Below, in pieces: positions 50,969 through 60,163 of a DNA stretch of 64,000 bases. Location of the stretch: the NCBI GenBank assembly GCA_964448675.1, contig CAYUZU010000024.1:16413-80412 (forward strand), read 5' to 3'. This DNA comes from CAYUZU01 sp964448675. GTDB taxonomy: Bacteria; Planctomycetota; Phycisphaerae; UBA1845; Fen-1342. Below the pieces are notes generated by a model. The model had not been told where the DNA came from. It saw only the letters and a list, made by a program, of their open reading frames with translations, and did not search any database. The position numbers were made by a program, and so were the translations under genes. Numbering within the stretch: position 1 is the stretch's first letter; the number at the start of each line of letters is the position of its first letter.

Positions 50969-53377
50969 TTACGGCGCGGTCTGGGCGAGCTTCGGCTCTT
51001 GTGGCTCCGTAATCGGTTCCGAGGAGCCCGCTTGGTCGAGGGCCTCGTGCACGATCCCGCGGGTGAGCAGCTGCGGCAGCGCGATAAGCTCGCTTGGCCG
51101 CGTCGCCGGGTAGACCAGATTCACCGGCACGCTGTTGGCATACTTGTAGATGACCTCGGCCATCTCGGGGTTGCGGCGGGTCCAGTCGGCCTTGATCGGG
51201 ACCACGCCCATCTCCTTCATTTTCTCGCGTGTGGATTCGATCTCGACCGCGGTGGCCTTGTTCGTCTGGCACGTGACGCACCAGGTGGCGGTGAAATCGA
51301 CGTAGACCGTATAGCCGCGGCGCGCGAGCGCTTCGGGCAGGCCGGGGGCCCACGGCTGCCAGGGAATTCGGTCGTCCCAGTCGGCGTCTTCGAGCTTCGC
51401 GAGGACGGACTCGGGTGTGATGCTCTCGTACGACGCGACACGGGCCGGGCCGCCGGCGCCGGCGCCGCCCGGAGCCATGGCGGCTTGCAGGTCGAAAGCG
51501 AAGAAGTAGTTGAACCAGACGCCGAGCAGTGCCACTGCGAAAGCGCTGCCCCAGGCGGCGGTGCGGGCCCCGCCGCTCCACGAGTATTTGATCTTGCCGA
51601 CCAGCCAGACGGCGAAGCCGAGGAACGTGAAGAGGCTGACGGTCCAGACGACGCCGCGGGTACCGATCTGGTCGCCGATGACCAACAGGAGCCAGATGAC
51701 GGTCGCCAGCAGGATGAACGCCATGGCCTGTTTGAAGGTGACCATCCACGGGCCGGGCTTCGGCAGCAGCTTGAGCCAGCCGGGGAAGCCCGACAGCAGC
51801 AGGTAGGGGCTCGACATCCCCAGGCCGGCCGCGGTGAAGACGGCGAGCGCGACGATCATGGGCTGGGTGGCGGCCCAGGCGGCGGCGCCGGCGAAGAATG
51901 GCGCCGTGCACGCCGTGCCCATCAGTGTTGCGAGCAGGCCCTTCATGAACGACCCGGTGTAGCCTTCCTGCGACGCGGCTTCGGTCAGCGACTGGGCCGC
52001 GGCGCCGGGCAATACAATCTCGAACACGCCAAAGAGGTTGAGCGCAAAGACAAACAGGATGGCGGCGATGCCGATGGCCACCGGGGGGTATTGCCAGGGG
52101 ATCTGCCCGAAACTCGTGAGGATGGCGAAGGCCCAGAACCAGACCATGATGCCGAAGCAGAACGCCAGCCCCAGGCGGAACACGCGGCCGCGGTCTTCGC
52201 CGGCCTGCTGGACGAAGCTGAGTACCTTGATGCTGATGACCGGGAAAACGCAGGGCATGACGTTGAGGATCAGCCCGCCGAGAAAGCCGCCGGCGAGGTA
52301 GAACAGCAGTCCCATCCAGTCGAAGCCATCGCTGGCAGCAGTCATGGCTGGCAGCGTGATCGCGGGGATGAAGTTGCCGATGGCGGTGCCGCCGGCCGGC
52401 CCGGGATTCGGCGTCTCCGCGACGAAGCGGACGACGCCTTCGACCATCTCGGGCGGGAAGCAGGCACCGTTGTCTTCGCAGGCCTGGTACTCGAACAGCA
52501 CGCGCATGGCGACGGGCGTGCTGGGGAACTTGTCATCGATGATCTCGAGCGGGACGCGAATCGTCGCCTGGCCGGTCAGTTCGTTGACCTTGCCGTAGAC
52601 CATCGTTTGTTTGACGTGCGGCTTGGGCCACTGCTGCTCGCCGAGCTCGATGCCGTTGATCTTCTCGACGAACAGGCGCGAGGCGATCAGCATTTCGGTG
52701 CCGGGGTCACGATGCTGAATGTGATGGTTCTCGGGGATGTCGATGTCGACGATGAGCTCGGCTTGTTCGCCGATGCCGAGCTGGTTCTTGCTGAGTTTCG
52801 CACTGCTTTCGTCGAGGTGCGGTGGCGTCGCCAGCGGCTTTGGCAGGGCGGCGAAGGCTGCTTCGAAGAGCTCCACGTTGGCCGGGGCCGGCTCGGCGTC
52901 ACTGACGAGCAGTGTCAGCGTGGCCGTCTTCTCGACCGGCACACAGGCTTCCTTGCAGATCAGCGCATCGACCGTGGCCGTGATGGGGTATTCGTCCAGT
53001 GTAAGTTCGTCGTCGGCGGACAGCGTCGTGAGCACGGTGAACGTGCCGTCGAGGCTGAGATAGGCGAGGCCGTGATCCTCCTTGGGGGTCGGGACGGGGA
53101 ACTGCAACTCACCGATTGCCAGGCCGGGCGGCAGGGCAAAGCTGATCGTCGTCGGCGCCCCGGTGTCGAGGATGATCGGGTGATAGGCGTGCCAGTCCTC
53201 CTGGACGGTGATGCGGATGGCGAGGGTGGTTTCGCCACCGGGCTGCATGGACGCATGCGCAGTTGCCAACTCGACCTTGAGTTCGGGGGGCGTGGGTGGT
53301 GTTGGGGCTTGTGCGAAAGCGGCATTGGTGAAGACCAGCAGCGTCAGCAGCAGCGTCGCGATACGATGTTGGGTCAT
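50969..53377 (-). CDS. dsbD: DsbD-type thiol:disulfide interchange protein
   Basis: 802 residues. It passes electrons from cytoplasmic thioredoxin through the membrane to periplasmic proteins. A signal peptide leads to two N-terminal immunoglobulin-like DsbD-alpha domains, each with a Cys pair (ICKEACVPVEK and YQACEDNGACFPP), then eight membrane segments with the redox Cys in NVMPCVFPV and MGTACTAPF, and a C-terminal thioredoxin domain with WCVTC at residues about 699-703. The doubled N-terminal domain is longer than the E. coli form. Start 53377 is chosen for the signal peptide; 45 upstream codons are Arg-rich noise. Confidence 0.92.
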   Translation of the reverse strand: MTQHRIATLLLTLLVFTNAAFAQAPTPPTPPELKVELATAHASMQPGGETTLAIRITVQEDWHAYHPIILDTGAPTTISFALPPGLAIGELQFPVPTPKEDHGLAYLSLDGTFTVLTTLSADDELTLDEYPITATVDALICKEACVPVEKTATLTLLVSDAEPAPANVELFEAAFAALPKPLATPPHLDESSAKLSKNQLGIGEQAELIVDIDIPENHHIQHRDPGTEMLIASRLFVEKINGIELGEQQWPKPHVKQTMVYGKVNELTGQATIRVPLEIIDDKFPSTPVAMRVLFEYQACEDNGACFPPEMVEGVVRFVAETPNPGPAGGTAIGNFIPAITLPAMTAASDGFDWMGLLFYLAGGFLGGLILNVMPCVFPVISIKVLSFVQQAGEDRGRVFRLGLAFCFGIMVWFWAFAILTSFGQIPWQYPPVAIGIAAILFVFALNLFGVFEIVLPGAAAQSLTEAASQEGYTGSFMKGLLATLMGTACTAPFFAGAAAWAATQPMIVALAVFTAAGLGMSSPYLLLSGFPGWLKLLPKPGPWMVTFKQAMAFILLATVIWLLLVIGDQIGTRGVVWTVSLFTFLGFAVWLVGKIKYSWSGGARTAAWGSAFAVALLGVWFNYFFAFDLQAAMAPGGAGAGGPARVASYESITPESVLAKLEDADWDDRIPWQPWAPGLPEALARRGYTVYVDFTATWCVTCQTNKATAVEIESTREKMKEMGVVPIKADWTRRNPEMAEVIYKYANSVPVNLVYPATRPSELIALPQLLTRGIVHEALDQAGSSEPITEPQEPKLAQTAP

Positions 53378-53560
53378 GGTGCGCAGGTTCCTTCGAGCCC
53401 GGTGTGTCCGCAACCGCCGCCGGCGGGCGTTGCGGAGCGTACAGCCACGTTTTTCCGTCGGGGCGTCCGATAAATAGCAGGGCCGCGCCCTGTCGATCGG
53501 ACGACCTCCCATTGTACAACCGAGTTGGCGGAATCGTATTCCGGGGGTTCGGGAGCGGGA

Positions 53561-54133
53561 TCAGAAGGTGCTGGGTGGCGGGGCGGTGCCGCCCTCGTAG
53601 TCGAACTCGTACTCGTCCACAAGTCGCGTGTCCGTCGGCAGATGCAGCTTGACGGTCAGCACGTAACGCCCTGGCGGCAGCGGTGACTCTTCGAGCGCGA
53701 GCGGAAAATGGTAGAAATCGGAGCGGTTGTCGCGATACATCTGCACGGCGTCGGCGGTGTCGACCTCCACCGGCCAGAACGCGACGCGCGTGCCGATGCG
53801 ATCCTGGATGCGGCGCGTGCGGAGCTCGAAGTGGAACTTGCCGACGGCTTTGGTCTCGTCGTCGAGCGCGTCGTAGGCGGCCAGGATGACCTCGAGCGCG
53901 TCGGCGTTGCCGTCGCCGGCGAGGCTGACCGGGCGCGTCCATTCGAGGACTTCGATGCGTGTGGGCATGACGAGCTCGACCCAGGCGGCGAGCTCGGGGT
54001 CGTCGGCTTCGACGCGCACGTGGCGTTGCTGGCAGCCGGGCAGCAGCGCCGTGACGAGCAGCGTGAGGAGAGCGGCCGCGGGGCCGGTGGTGGGGTGTCG
54101 GAGCGGCGAACGGCGAGCAGCGTTGTTGTTCAT
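53561..54133 (-). CDS. Lipoprotein of unknown function
   Basis: 190 residues. Lipobox LLPGC after a hydrophobic stretch. The mature domain (LAAWVELVMPTRIEVLEWTRPVSL and later PPGRYVLTVKLHLP) is strand-rich and not recognised; it recalls planctomycete-specific proteins of unknown role. It begins 263 bases after the metallopeptidase-like gene on the same strand, with a hairpin repeat and no clear ribosome-binding site in between; ATG at 54145 is an alternative start. Confidence 0.5.
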   Translation of the reverse strand: MNNNAARRSPLRHPTTGPAAALLTLLVTALLPGCQQRHVRVEADDPELAAWVELVMPTRIEVLEWTRPVSLAGDGNADALEVILAAYDALDDETKAVGKFHFELRTRRIQDRIGTRVAFWPVEVDTADAVQMYRDNRSDFYHFPLALEESPLPPGRYVLTVKLHLPTDTRLVDEYEFDYEGGTAPPPSTF

Positions 54134-54354
54134 GGTGCGGACCATTCGTAAGTCGTGAGCGGCCGGCGCGCCGATGCCCGCAACGCGGCCGCGAAATGAG
54201 ATTCCCGACGCCGCCATGATAGCCGGGCGTGTGGGGCGCGGCAAAGCCGGGCGGCGTGGCCGTCCAGCCGTCGAGCGCGACACGGGCAAACCCCGACGTT
54301 GTCGCGGCCTGCCCATGATCCTGCTCGCGGCCTGGGCATGGCACGCGCCGCATG

Positions 54355-54373
54355 CACGGCTCACAGAGCCGCG
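54355..54373. repeat. Dispersed hairpin repeat, copy 3 (after the 821-residue gene)
   Basis: CACGGCTC-ACA-GAGCCGCG, one mismatch from the stems at 15663 and 30102. It lies 23 bases downstream of the stop of the minus-strand gene at 54396, the same relative place as the other two copies. Confidence 0.6.
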
Positions 54374-54395
54374 GCACGCGGGGGGCCTGCTCATC

Positions 54396-56861
54396 TCAGT
54401 GCAGCACGATCGGGTGCCGCGGGACTTTGAAGCCCGGGCCGGGGCGTTTGTCCGGCGTCAGGGAAATCGAGTAGACGTAGTGGTGCGTGTTGCCCATCCA
54501 GTAAGCGACATTGAGCTCCCACAACGTGAGGAAGTGGTAGTAGTACTGCCCTTCGTGCTTCACGCGGATGAGCATGTTGCCGTTGAACGCGACGACGTGG
54601 ATGCGGCCGAAGATGTTGGGCCGCAGCGTGTGGCCGGTCAGCGTGGTGAACGGCCCGTCTTCGAGCGTTTCCTGGTTCGGCAGCTTGACCCGCCCGCTGT
54701 CGTCGAGTTGGCCCTCGAAGTACAGGTCGCCACCTTCGGCGAGCTCGTCGATCGGCTGCTTGGGCGGGTCCCAGCCGTAGGTGCTCTGGAGGATGCGTAC
54801 GTCGGCGTCGGCGGCGGGCTGGCCGTCGGCCGTGCGGACTTCGAGCGTAACGTGCTCGGGCACGTCGTAGAGGTAGTCGCCGAAGAAACCGCCGCGATAG
54901 GGGGCATTGGTGTTGAGCCCGCCGACGGAGTGGCTGCTGTAGAGGCTGGTGCCTTCGTGCTGGGGCGTGTAGCGCGTGTCGCCGCCGCCCATGAGGCCGC
55001 CGTCCGCGGAGAAGTAGCCGACGGTGGTGAGGAACTTGCCGGGGTTTTCGGGGTCGCGGACGCGTACCTTGCCGCCGGTGCCCTTCTCGGCGTCGCGGGC
55101 GGGCTCCATGTTCATCCAGTAGATATCGATGAGGCCGAAGCACTGGTGGCTCATTTCGTGGATGAGGGAGGGCTCGACCATCTTGAGCGTCTGGCGGTGG
55201 AACCAGGTTTCGTCGTCGAGCAACTCGGGTTTTTCGCGGGCCTGGGTGAAGTCCCAGCCCCACATACCGTCGTACTTGGGTTGGCGCAGGTCGAAGGGGA
55301 TGTGGACGCCGCCGGCGAGGATGCCGTTGCGGACGAACTCGACGCGCTGGACGCGGATGCGGGTCATGGCGCCGTCGGGGAAGACGTTGCGGAAGCGCGA
55401 CTTGGCCATGTAGACCTCGTTCCAGTAGTCGATCTGGAACTGGATCCAGTCCTCGAAGCTGCGCGTACCGTAGGTGTTGTCGTGGGCGAGGTAAAACTTG
55501 CGTGCGGTTTCGTCGGCGACGACGCCGGTGGCGCGGCCTTTGGTGAAGATGGTGCGCTCGTTGTTGTTCTTGTTTTCGGGCGGGGTGGGCTGGCCGTCGG
55601 GCGTGTGCGGTTCGACGCGGAGGGTGAGGAACTCGTCGCGGTGGTCTTCGAGCCGATCGGGGAAGGGCATGGCGACGTAGATTTCGGTTTCGAACTGTGG
55701 CGGCAGCGGGCGGTCGTAGACGTCCGCTTCGACCAGGCGGTCGTTGAGGCGCCACTCGTAGCGGAAGCCATGCGGCAGCGGCTCGGGCCCGTGGTTCTTG
55801 ATGCGGGCGACGTACCAGACGGTGTCGCCGGGTTGGGGATTCTTGGGCGTATCCCAGAAGGCGGGTTTCTTCAGAACGCCGTTGCCGGGCTGGCCGCGGA
55901 AGGTCTTGCGTTCGTAGCCGCCGTGTTCCCCATCGCGGCCGGTGTCGAGCCAGGCGTAGTACTCGGGGTAGCGCATGATGTAGGCGATGCCGAGATCGAT
56001 GTCGTACGCGGGTCGGTCGGCCGCGCTGTGTGCGATCGTGAGGGCTGGGCGACATTCGCGCAGGTCGGCGCTGGCCTCGCGGCTGTGGAAGGTGAGGGTG
56101 GCGTCGGCGGGCGCGTCCGCGTCGTCCCAGCGGATCAGCCAGCCGTGGTTTTCGTAGCGGCGGTCCATGAAGTGGCGTACGGCGTCGTGCAGGCCGCTGA
56201 TCCTCAGCGCGAGCATTTCCTTTTCGAAGGCATATTCGCGGCCGGTATCGGGGTCGGTCTCGTAGACCTTGAGCTTGACCGGTGCGAATTCGATGCGGGC
56301 ATCGTCGATGATCTCGGCATCGTCAGGCTGGCTGGCACCGGCGCCGTGCCAGGCGATGATGTTGGTGCGGCGGCTGTGGTAGCGGGCGCGCCAGGTGGCG
56401 GCCCAGTAGTTTTCCGAGTCATCGCGCCCGCCCTCGTTCCAGCTTTCGAGCACGCGGTAGACGCGGATGTCGGCGGGGTCGGGCAGCTTGTCGGGGCGCT
56501 GGTCGACGATGAGCGTGAGCGTGGCGCCGTCGAGCGTCTGCCACGGGCCGCCGATGGCGGTGAGGATGTGCTCGAAACGCACGAGGATGCGGTCGGCGCC
56601 GGGCTCGAGGCGCAGCGTTGGTGTCCCGCCGAAGTCGGCGAAGGGCTTGTCCGGACGCAGCGTGGTGTCGGACGTGCTCCAGTAGGGGAAGCCGTGGTGC
56701 AGTGCGGGCGCCGGCGGGTGGATGACGAGGCCGTCGCGGAGCAGAAGCGTATCGGCTTGGGCGCCGTTCAGCCCGAATAGCAAGAGCACGGCGGTCAGGA
56801 GTCTGCAGGCGATCAGGTGGCCGGCCGGTCGCGTGGCCGGTGTGGTCGTATGGGCAGGCAT
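54396..56861 (-). CDS. Secreted metallopeptidase-like protein (HExxH), paralogue of its neighbour
   Basis: 821 residues, signal peptide (CRLLTAVLLLFGLNGAQA). Residues about 25-150 resemble a CBM96/DNRLRE-type jelly roll (PTLRLEPGADRILVRFEHI, then VYRVLESWNEGG). A CARDB-like beta domain follows (DTVWYVARIKNHGPEPLPHG), then the catalytic-type domain with IHEMSHQCFGLID at His568, and a C-terminal beta region (HVTLEVRTADGQPAADADV). The zinc site is HExxH but the following Gly is shifted by one residue relative to the metzincin HExxHxxGxxD. ATG at 56861 has AAGGAG five bases before; two earlier starts overlap the upstream gene by TGATG. Confidence 0.65.
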   Translation of the reverse strand: MPAHTTTPATRPAGHLIACRLLTAVLLLFGLNGAQADTLLLRDGLVIHPPAPALHHGFPYWSTSDTTLRPDKPFADFGGTPTLRLEPGADRILVRFEHILTAIGGPWQTLDGATLTLIVDQRPDKLPDPADIRVYRVLESWNEGGRDDSENYWAATWRARYHSRRTNIIAWHGAGASQPDDAEIIDDARIEFAPVKLKVYETDPDTGREYAFEKEMLALRISGLHDAVRHFMDRRYENHGWLIRWDDADAPADATLTFHSREASADLRECRPALTIAHSAADRPAYDIDLGIAYIMRYPEYYAWLDTGRDGEHGGYERKTFRGQPGNGVLKKPAFWDTPKNPQPGDTVWYVARIKNHGPEPLPHGFRYEWRLNDRLVEADVYDRPLPPQFETEIYVAMPFPDRLEDHRDEFLTLRVEPHTPDGQPTPPENKNNNERTIFTKGRATGVVADETARKFYLAHDNTYGTRSFEDWIQFQIDYWNEVYMAKSRFRNVFPDGAMTRIRVQRVEFVRNGILAGGVHIPFDLRQPKYDGMWGWDFTQAREKPELLDDETWFHRQTLKMVEPSLIHEMSHQCFGLIDIYWMNMEPARDAEKGTGGKVRVRDPENPGKFLTTVGYFSADGGLMGGGDTRYTPQHEGTSLYSSHSVGGLNTNAPYRGGFFGDYLYDVPEHVTLEVRTADGQPAADADVRILQSTYGWDPPKQPIDELAEGGDLYFEGQLDDSGRVKLPNQETLEDGPFTTLTGHTLRPNIFGRIHVVAFNGNMLIRVKHEGQYYYHFLTLWELNVAYWMGNTHHYVYSISLTPDKRPGPGFKVPRHPIVLH

Positions 56862-56875
56862 CGTTGCTCCTTGCA

Positions 56876-59011
56876 TCACTTGGCCGCATTGTCCAGCAGG
56901 ACCTCGGCCAGTTTGCTCTGGGCCGAGCGATTACCGATGGCCGAGACGGCGAAGCGATTAACGTCGCGGCTGAACCAGTAGATCTCGTTGACGCGCGTAT
57001 TCTTGAGATCGACCGTGTATTCGAACACGTCGGGTGACACGGTGGCGATGCAGTGCCACGGGGCGTCGTTGAGGCAATCATTGGAGATGCGGCGGTAGAT
57101 CTTGTAGCCGATGATGTGGTCGAGGTAGTTCTGCTCGCGTTGCTCGGGCTTCTTCCAGGTGACCTTGACCAGCTGGGGACGGTCGGGCACGGGGGCGACG
57201 GCCACATTGACCGGCGCGGGCGGGCTGCCCTCGGAGCCGTAGGGCGTTTGCAGCACTTGCATGTACTTGTCCTTGTGACCGCGATGCCAGGCGGCGAGGA
57301 AGTCGTGCAAGTCGAGCGAGAAGAACTGCGGATGCTTGCCGCTGGGCTTCGTGATCCTGACGAACATGGTGCCGCGATTGCCGACGACGTTCATGTTGCC
57401 GAAGGGGTTGTCGGTGCGGTGGAAGCCGAGGAGCGTGCGGCATTCCTTGGCCGGGCGATTGGGCAGGCGCATGACGCCCTGCCAGTTGGTCTGGCCGATG
57501 ATGACGGGTTTCTTCGAGACCGGGCGCGTGTAGAAGTTTCCGTCTTCGACGCACTCGAAGTACTTGACGCCGTGGTCTTCGCCGACGTTGCCGCCTTCCT
57601 TGACCTCGGTGGCTTTCTGGTAGATTTCGATGTTGGCATCGGCGACGCCATTGCCGTTGATATCGACCACGCGGATGAAGCACTCGCGCGGCATGGCCCA
57701 GACGAAGTCGCCGAAGTAGCCGCGCGGCTGGTCCCAGGTCATGTCGAGCACGGCGGCGTCGACCTCGCCGAAGAGGTTGGGGCCGTGCCAGTGCATCATC
57801 TGGTTGGGGGTATTCTGGAAGTGGTCGGCGGTGCCGTCGTTGTCGGGCCAGCGGCAGGGGTGGTCCTCTTCGAGCTTGGTGTCCATGTTGTACCAGTCGA
57901 TGAGGCCGAGCTGGTGGCCGAGCTCGTGCGGCAGTGACCACTCGGTGCGGTTGCGCCATTCGAGCGATGGGGGCGCCACGTTGCCGGTTTTGATTTCTTC
58001 CGGCGAGTCGTTCCAGGTCCAGCCGCCCTGGTCGTAGCGGATGCCGTCATCGCGGAACAGTTCTTCCTGGGCCTTGGCGGGGTTTTCGGCGTAGATGATG
58101 CGGTCGAGGCGGACGCGGGCGCGCGGGCCGTCGGGGCAGGCGGGGTAGCGCGAGTGGGCGAAGAGCCAGTTCATCATCTGGACGTGCCACTGGTAGAAGT
58201 CCTCAAAGCTGAACGTGCCGTAGGCGGTGCGGTTCTGATGCCAGGCCGCGGCGCGGGCGGGGCTGACGATGAAGGTGTACGCGAAGCCCCACATGGCGTC
58301 GGTGAGCTCGTTGTTGCTGGTGGCGATTTCTTTCTGGTCGGTGACGAGGCGGACGGTGACAGTCGGGTGGGCCTTGGCCCAGGTGTACTTGTAAGTGAAC
58401 TCGGCTTGTTCCATCTCGCGCAGGCGTTGCGGGCAGCGGTCGCGCTGCACCTCGCGGCCGTCGATTTCCCAGACCAGGGCGAACGGCTCGGCGGTGGCGA
58501 AGCCGACGTTCTTGACGTGGGCCGTCAGCGTGACCTTGTCGCCGATCTCGCGCTGGAACTTCACGCCTTTGACGGACTTCGCGGGTGACGTGTAGTTCTC
58601 GCCGATCTCGTGCAGCGGGCCGTCGGGGTTGCGCGGCTTGATGCGGCAGGCGCCGGTGGGTTCGTAGTGGACCTGGCCGTGGAGGCCGGGGAGCTTGGGG
58701 TTCTGTTCGATGTAGGTGACGCTGAGGTCGGGGAGCTGCGGCTGGACGTCCCACTCGCCGCCGCGACGGGCGGTGATCTTCTCGACCTGGCTGCGGGGGA
58801 TCTGGCGGCCGGGGGTGTTGGCGACGTCGGCGAGGTCGTCCCAGAGGACGTACCAGAGGGCGTCGTCGCGAATGTAGCAGCCCTCGATGGTGATGCCGTT
58901 GGTGAGGACAACGATGTCGCCGCCGGCTTCGTCCTTGACCGGATAGGCGGCGTGGGTGGTGGCAGCGAGTAGGGCGCAGGTGGCGGCCAGGATCAGGCAG
59001 CGGTGGATCAT
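56876..59011 (-). CDS. Secreted metallopeptidase-like protein (HExxHxxGxxD)
   Basis: 711 residues, signal peptide (LILAATCALLAATTHAAY). A short beta domain with a GVTIEG-like hairpin comes first, then a CARDB-like domain (KVTLTAHVKNVGFATAEPFA), a domain shared with the next gene (SFEDFYQWHVQMMNWLFA) and the zinc site LPHELGHQLGLIDWYNMD with His362, an exact metzincin-type HExxHxxGxxD. A carboxypeptidase-regulatory-like part (VVDINGNGVADANIEIYQKA) and a fibronectin III domain (LVKVTWKKPEQREQN) end it. No named peptidase family matched by eye. Start follows GAGGACCTCAACC. Confidence 0.65.
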   Translation of the reverse strand: MIHRCLILAATCALLAATTHAAYPVKDEAGGDIVVLTNGITIEGCYIRDDALWYVLWDDLADVANTPGRQIPRSQVEKITARRGGEWDVQPQLPDLSVTYIEQNPKLPGLHGQVHYEPTGACRIKPRNPDGPLHEIGENYTSPAKSVKGVKFQREIGDKVTLTAHVKNVGFATAEPFALVWEIDGREVQRDRCPQRLREMEQAEFTYKYTWAKAHPTVTVRLVTDQKEIATSNNELTDAMWGFAYTFIVSPARAAAWHQNRTAYGTFSFEDFYQWHVQMMNWLFAHSRYPACPDGPRARVRLDRIIYAENPAKAQEELFRDDGIRYDQGGWTWNDSPEEIKTGNVAPPSLEWRNRTEWSLPHELGHQLGLIDWYNMDTKLEEDHPCRWPDNDGTADHFQNTPNQMMHWHGPNLFGEVDAAVLDMTWDQPRGYFGDFVWAMPRECFIRVVDINGNGVADANIEIYQKATEVKEGGNVGEDHGVKYFECVEDGNFYTRPVSKKPVIIGQTNWQGVMRLPNRPAKECRTLLGFHRTDNPFGNMNVVGNRGTMFVRITKPSGKHPQFFSLDLHDFLAAWHRGHKDKYMQVLQTPYGSEGSPPAPVNVAVAPVPDRPQLVKVTWKKPEQREQNYLDHIIGYKIYRRISNDCLNDAPWHCIATVSPDVFEYTVDLKNTRVNEIYWFSRDVNRFAVSAIGNRSAQSKLAEVLLDNAAK

Positions 59012-59350
59012 GGTTGAGGTCCTCTGTTTGACAGCGTGTGGCGTGCGGGGATTGTCGGCACGCCGCAAATGGGTTTCAGTGGGGATGAAACGGTTCGAAG
59101 CAACTGTGCGAGACACCATGTCGGGCTCTTCCTGCCGCGCCCCGCGATTCGTCGGCGGTCTTCCTGGTTGCAGGGCCTTGCGGTGCCCGGGTCGACGTGG
59201 CGACGCGGGCTGCGAAGAGCGGGGTGGTCCGCCCGGCCCCGACGATGGCCTTGCTACCGAGGAGGATAGTCCAGCGCGTCGCTGGCGCCCAGTGAGCGGG
59301 GCGGAATCGTGGCCGTTGCCTGTTGAGCCCAGGCTATCAGTGGCGGCGTC
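59012..59350. other. Gene-free stretch
   Basis: 339 bases between the start of the metallopeptidase-like gene and the end of uppP, both minus strand. It must hold the promoter of the metallopeptidase-like genes, but no convincing -35/-10 pair, repeat or RNA was found. Confidence 0.4.
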
Positions 59351-60163
59351 TCAGGCCGATCGCTGGAACCAGCCCGCGGCCCAGAGGGCGAGAACCGCAA
59401 CCCCCAGCACGATGCGGTAGATCACGAAGATCCGGAAGCGGTGGCGCTGGACGAACGACAGGAACCACGCCACGACCGCCAGCGCGACCCCGAACGACAC
59501 GACCGTCCCGATCAGCACCACGCCGGCGGCGTCGGTATTGAGCTCGTGGTCGCCAAGCGTCTTGACGGCGGCGCCGAGCATGGTGGGGATCGCGAGGTAG
59601 AAGGAGAACTCGGTGGCGACGCGTGGCGAGAGGCCCAGCGCCATGCCACCCATGATCGTGGCGCCCGAGCGCGATACGCCGGGGATCATGCTGATGCACT
59701 GGATCACGCCGATGAGAAAGGCCTGCTTCAGCGTGATGTCTTCCATTTCCTGGGGGATGTCGCGGCGGAAGCGGCGGTCGATGAACTCGATGGCGAAGGC
59801 GCCGAGGATGAGCGCGAGGGCGACCGCCTCGGGCATGCTCTCGAGCGGATCGAGAAACTCCTTGAAGCTCAGCGCGAGGATGACGGTGGGCACCATCGCG
59901 ACGAAGAGCTTGACCAGGATGTGCCGCCGCCAGTCGCCGCCGGGTGGGTGCAGCATGCGGCGCCAGAGATCGCGCCAGAAGTAGACGATGACGGCGAGGA
60001 TGGCGCCGAACTGGCTGACCCAGAGGAGGACGTTCCAGGGGGATTGGTCGGCCTCGACGCCGAGCAGTGGCATGGCGATGACCATGTGGCCGGTGCTGGA
60101 GATAGGGAGGAACTCGCTGAGTCCCTCGATGATGCCCAGGATGATGGCGTGGAGGATGTCCAT
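59351..60163 (-). CDS. uppP: Undecaprenyl-diphosphatase UppP (BacA)
   Basis: 270 residues, eight membrane segments. It recycles the lipid carrier for peptidoglycan and LPS sugars by removing one phosphate from C55-PP. Both active-site motifs are present: GIIEGLSEFLPISSTGH near the start and PGVSRSGATI in the second half. The ATG overlaps the stop of pgpA in TGATG. Grouping with pgpA and pgsA makes an envelope-lipid operon; overproduction of UppP in other bacteria raises bacitracin tolerance. Confidence 0.95.
   Translation of the reverse strand: MDILHAIILGIIEGLSEFLPISSTGHMVIAMPLLGVEADQSPWNVLLWVSQFGAILAVIVYFWRDLWRRMLHPPGGDWRRHILVKLFVAMVPTVILALSFKEFLDPLESMPEAVALALILGAFAIEFIDRRFRRDIPQEMEDITLKQAFLIGVIQCISMIPGVSRSGATIMGGMALGLSPRVATEFSFYLAIPTMLGAAVKTLGDHELNTDAAGVVLIGTVVSFGVALAVVAWFLSFVQRHRFRIFVIYRIVLGVAVLALWAAGWFQRSA

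Noticed and set aside
51000..53473. 868-codon open frame opposite dsbD
   Set aside because: Composition is that of an antisense shadow (Gly/Asp/Glu/Arg), no start signal, and dsbD on the other strand has all expected motifs.
54174..56780. 868-codon open frame opposite the metallopeptidase-like gene
   Set aside because: Val/Gly/Asp/Glu-rich antisense shadow without recognisable domain; the minus-strand gene has signal peptide and HExxH.
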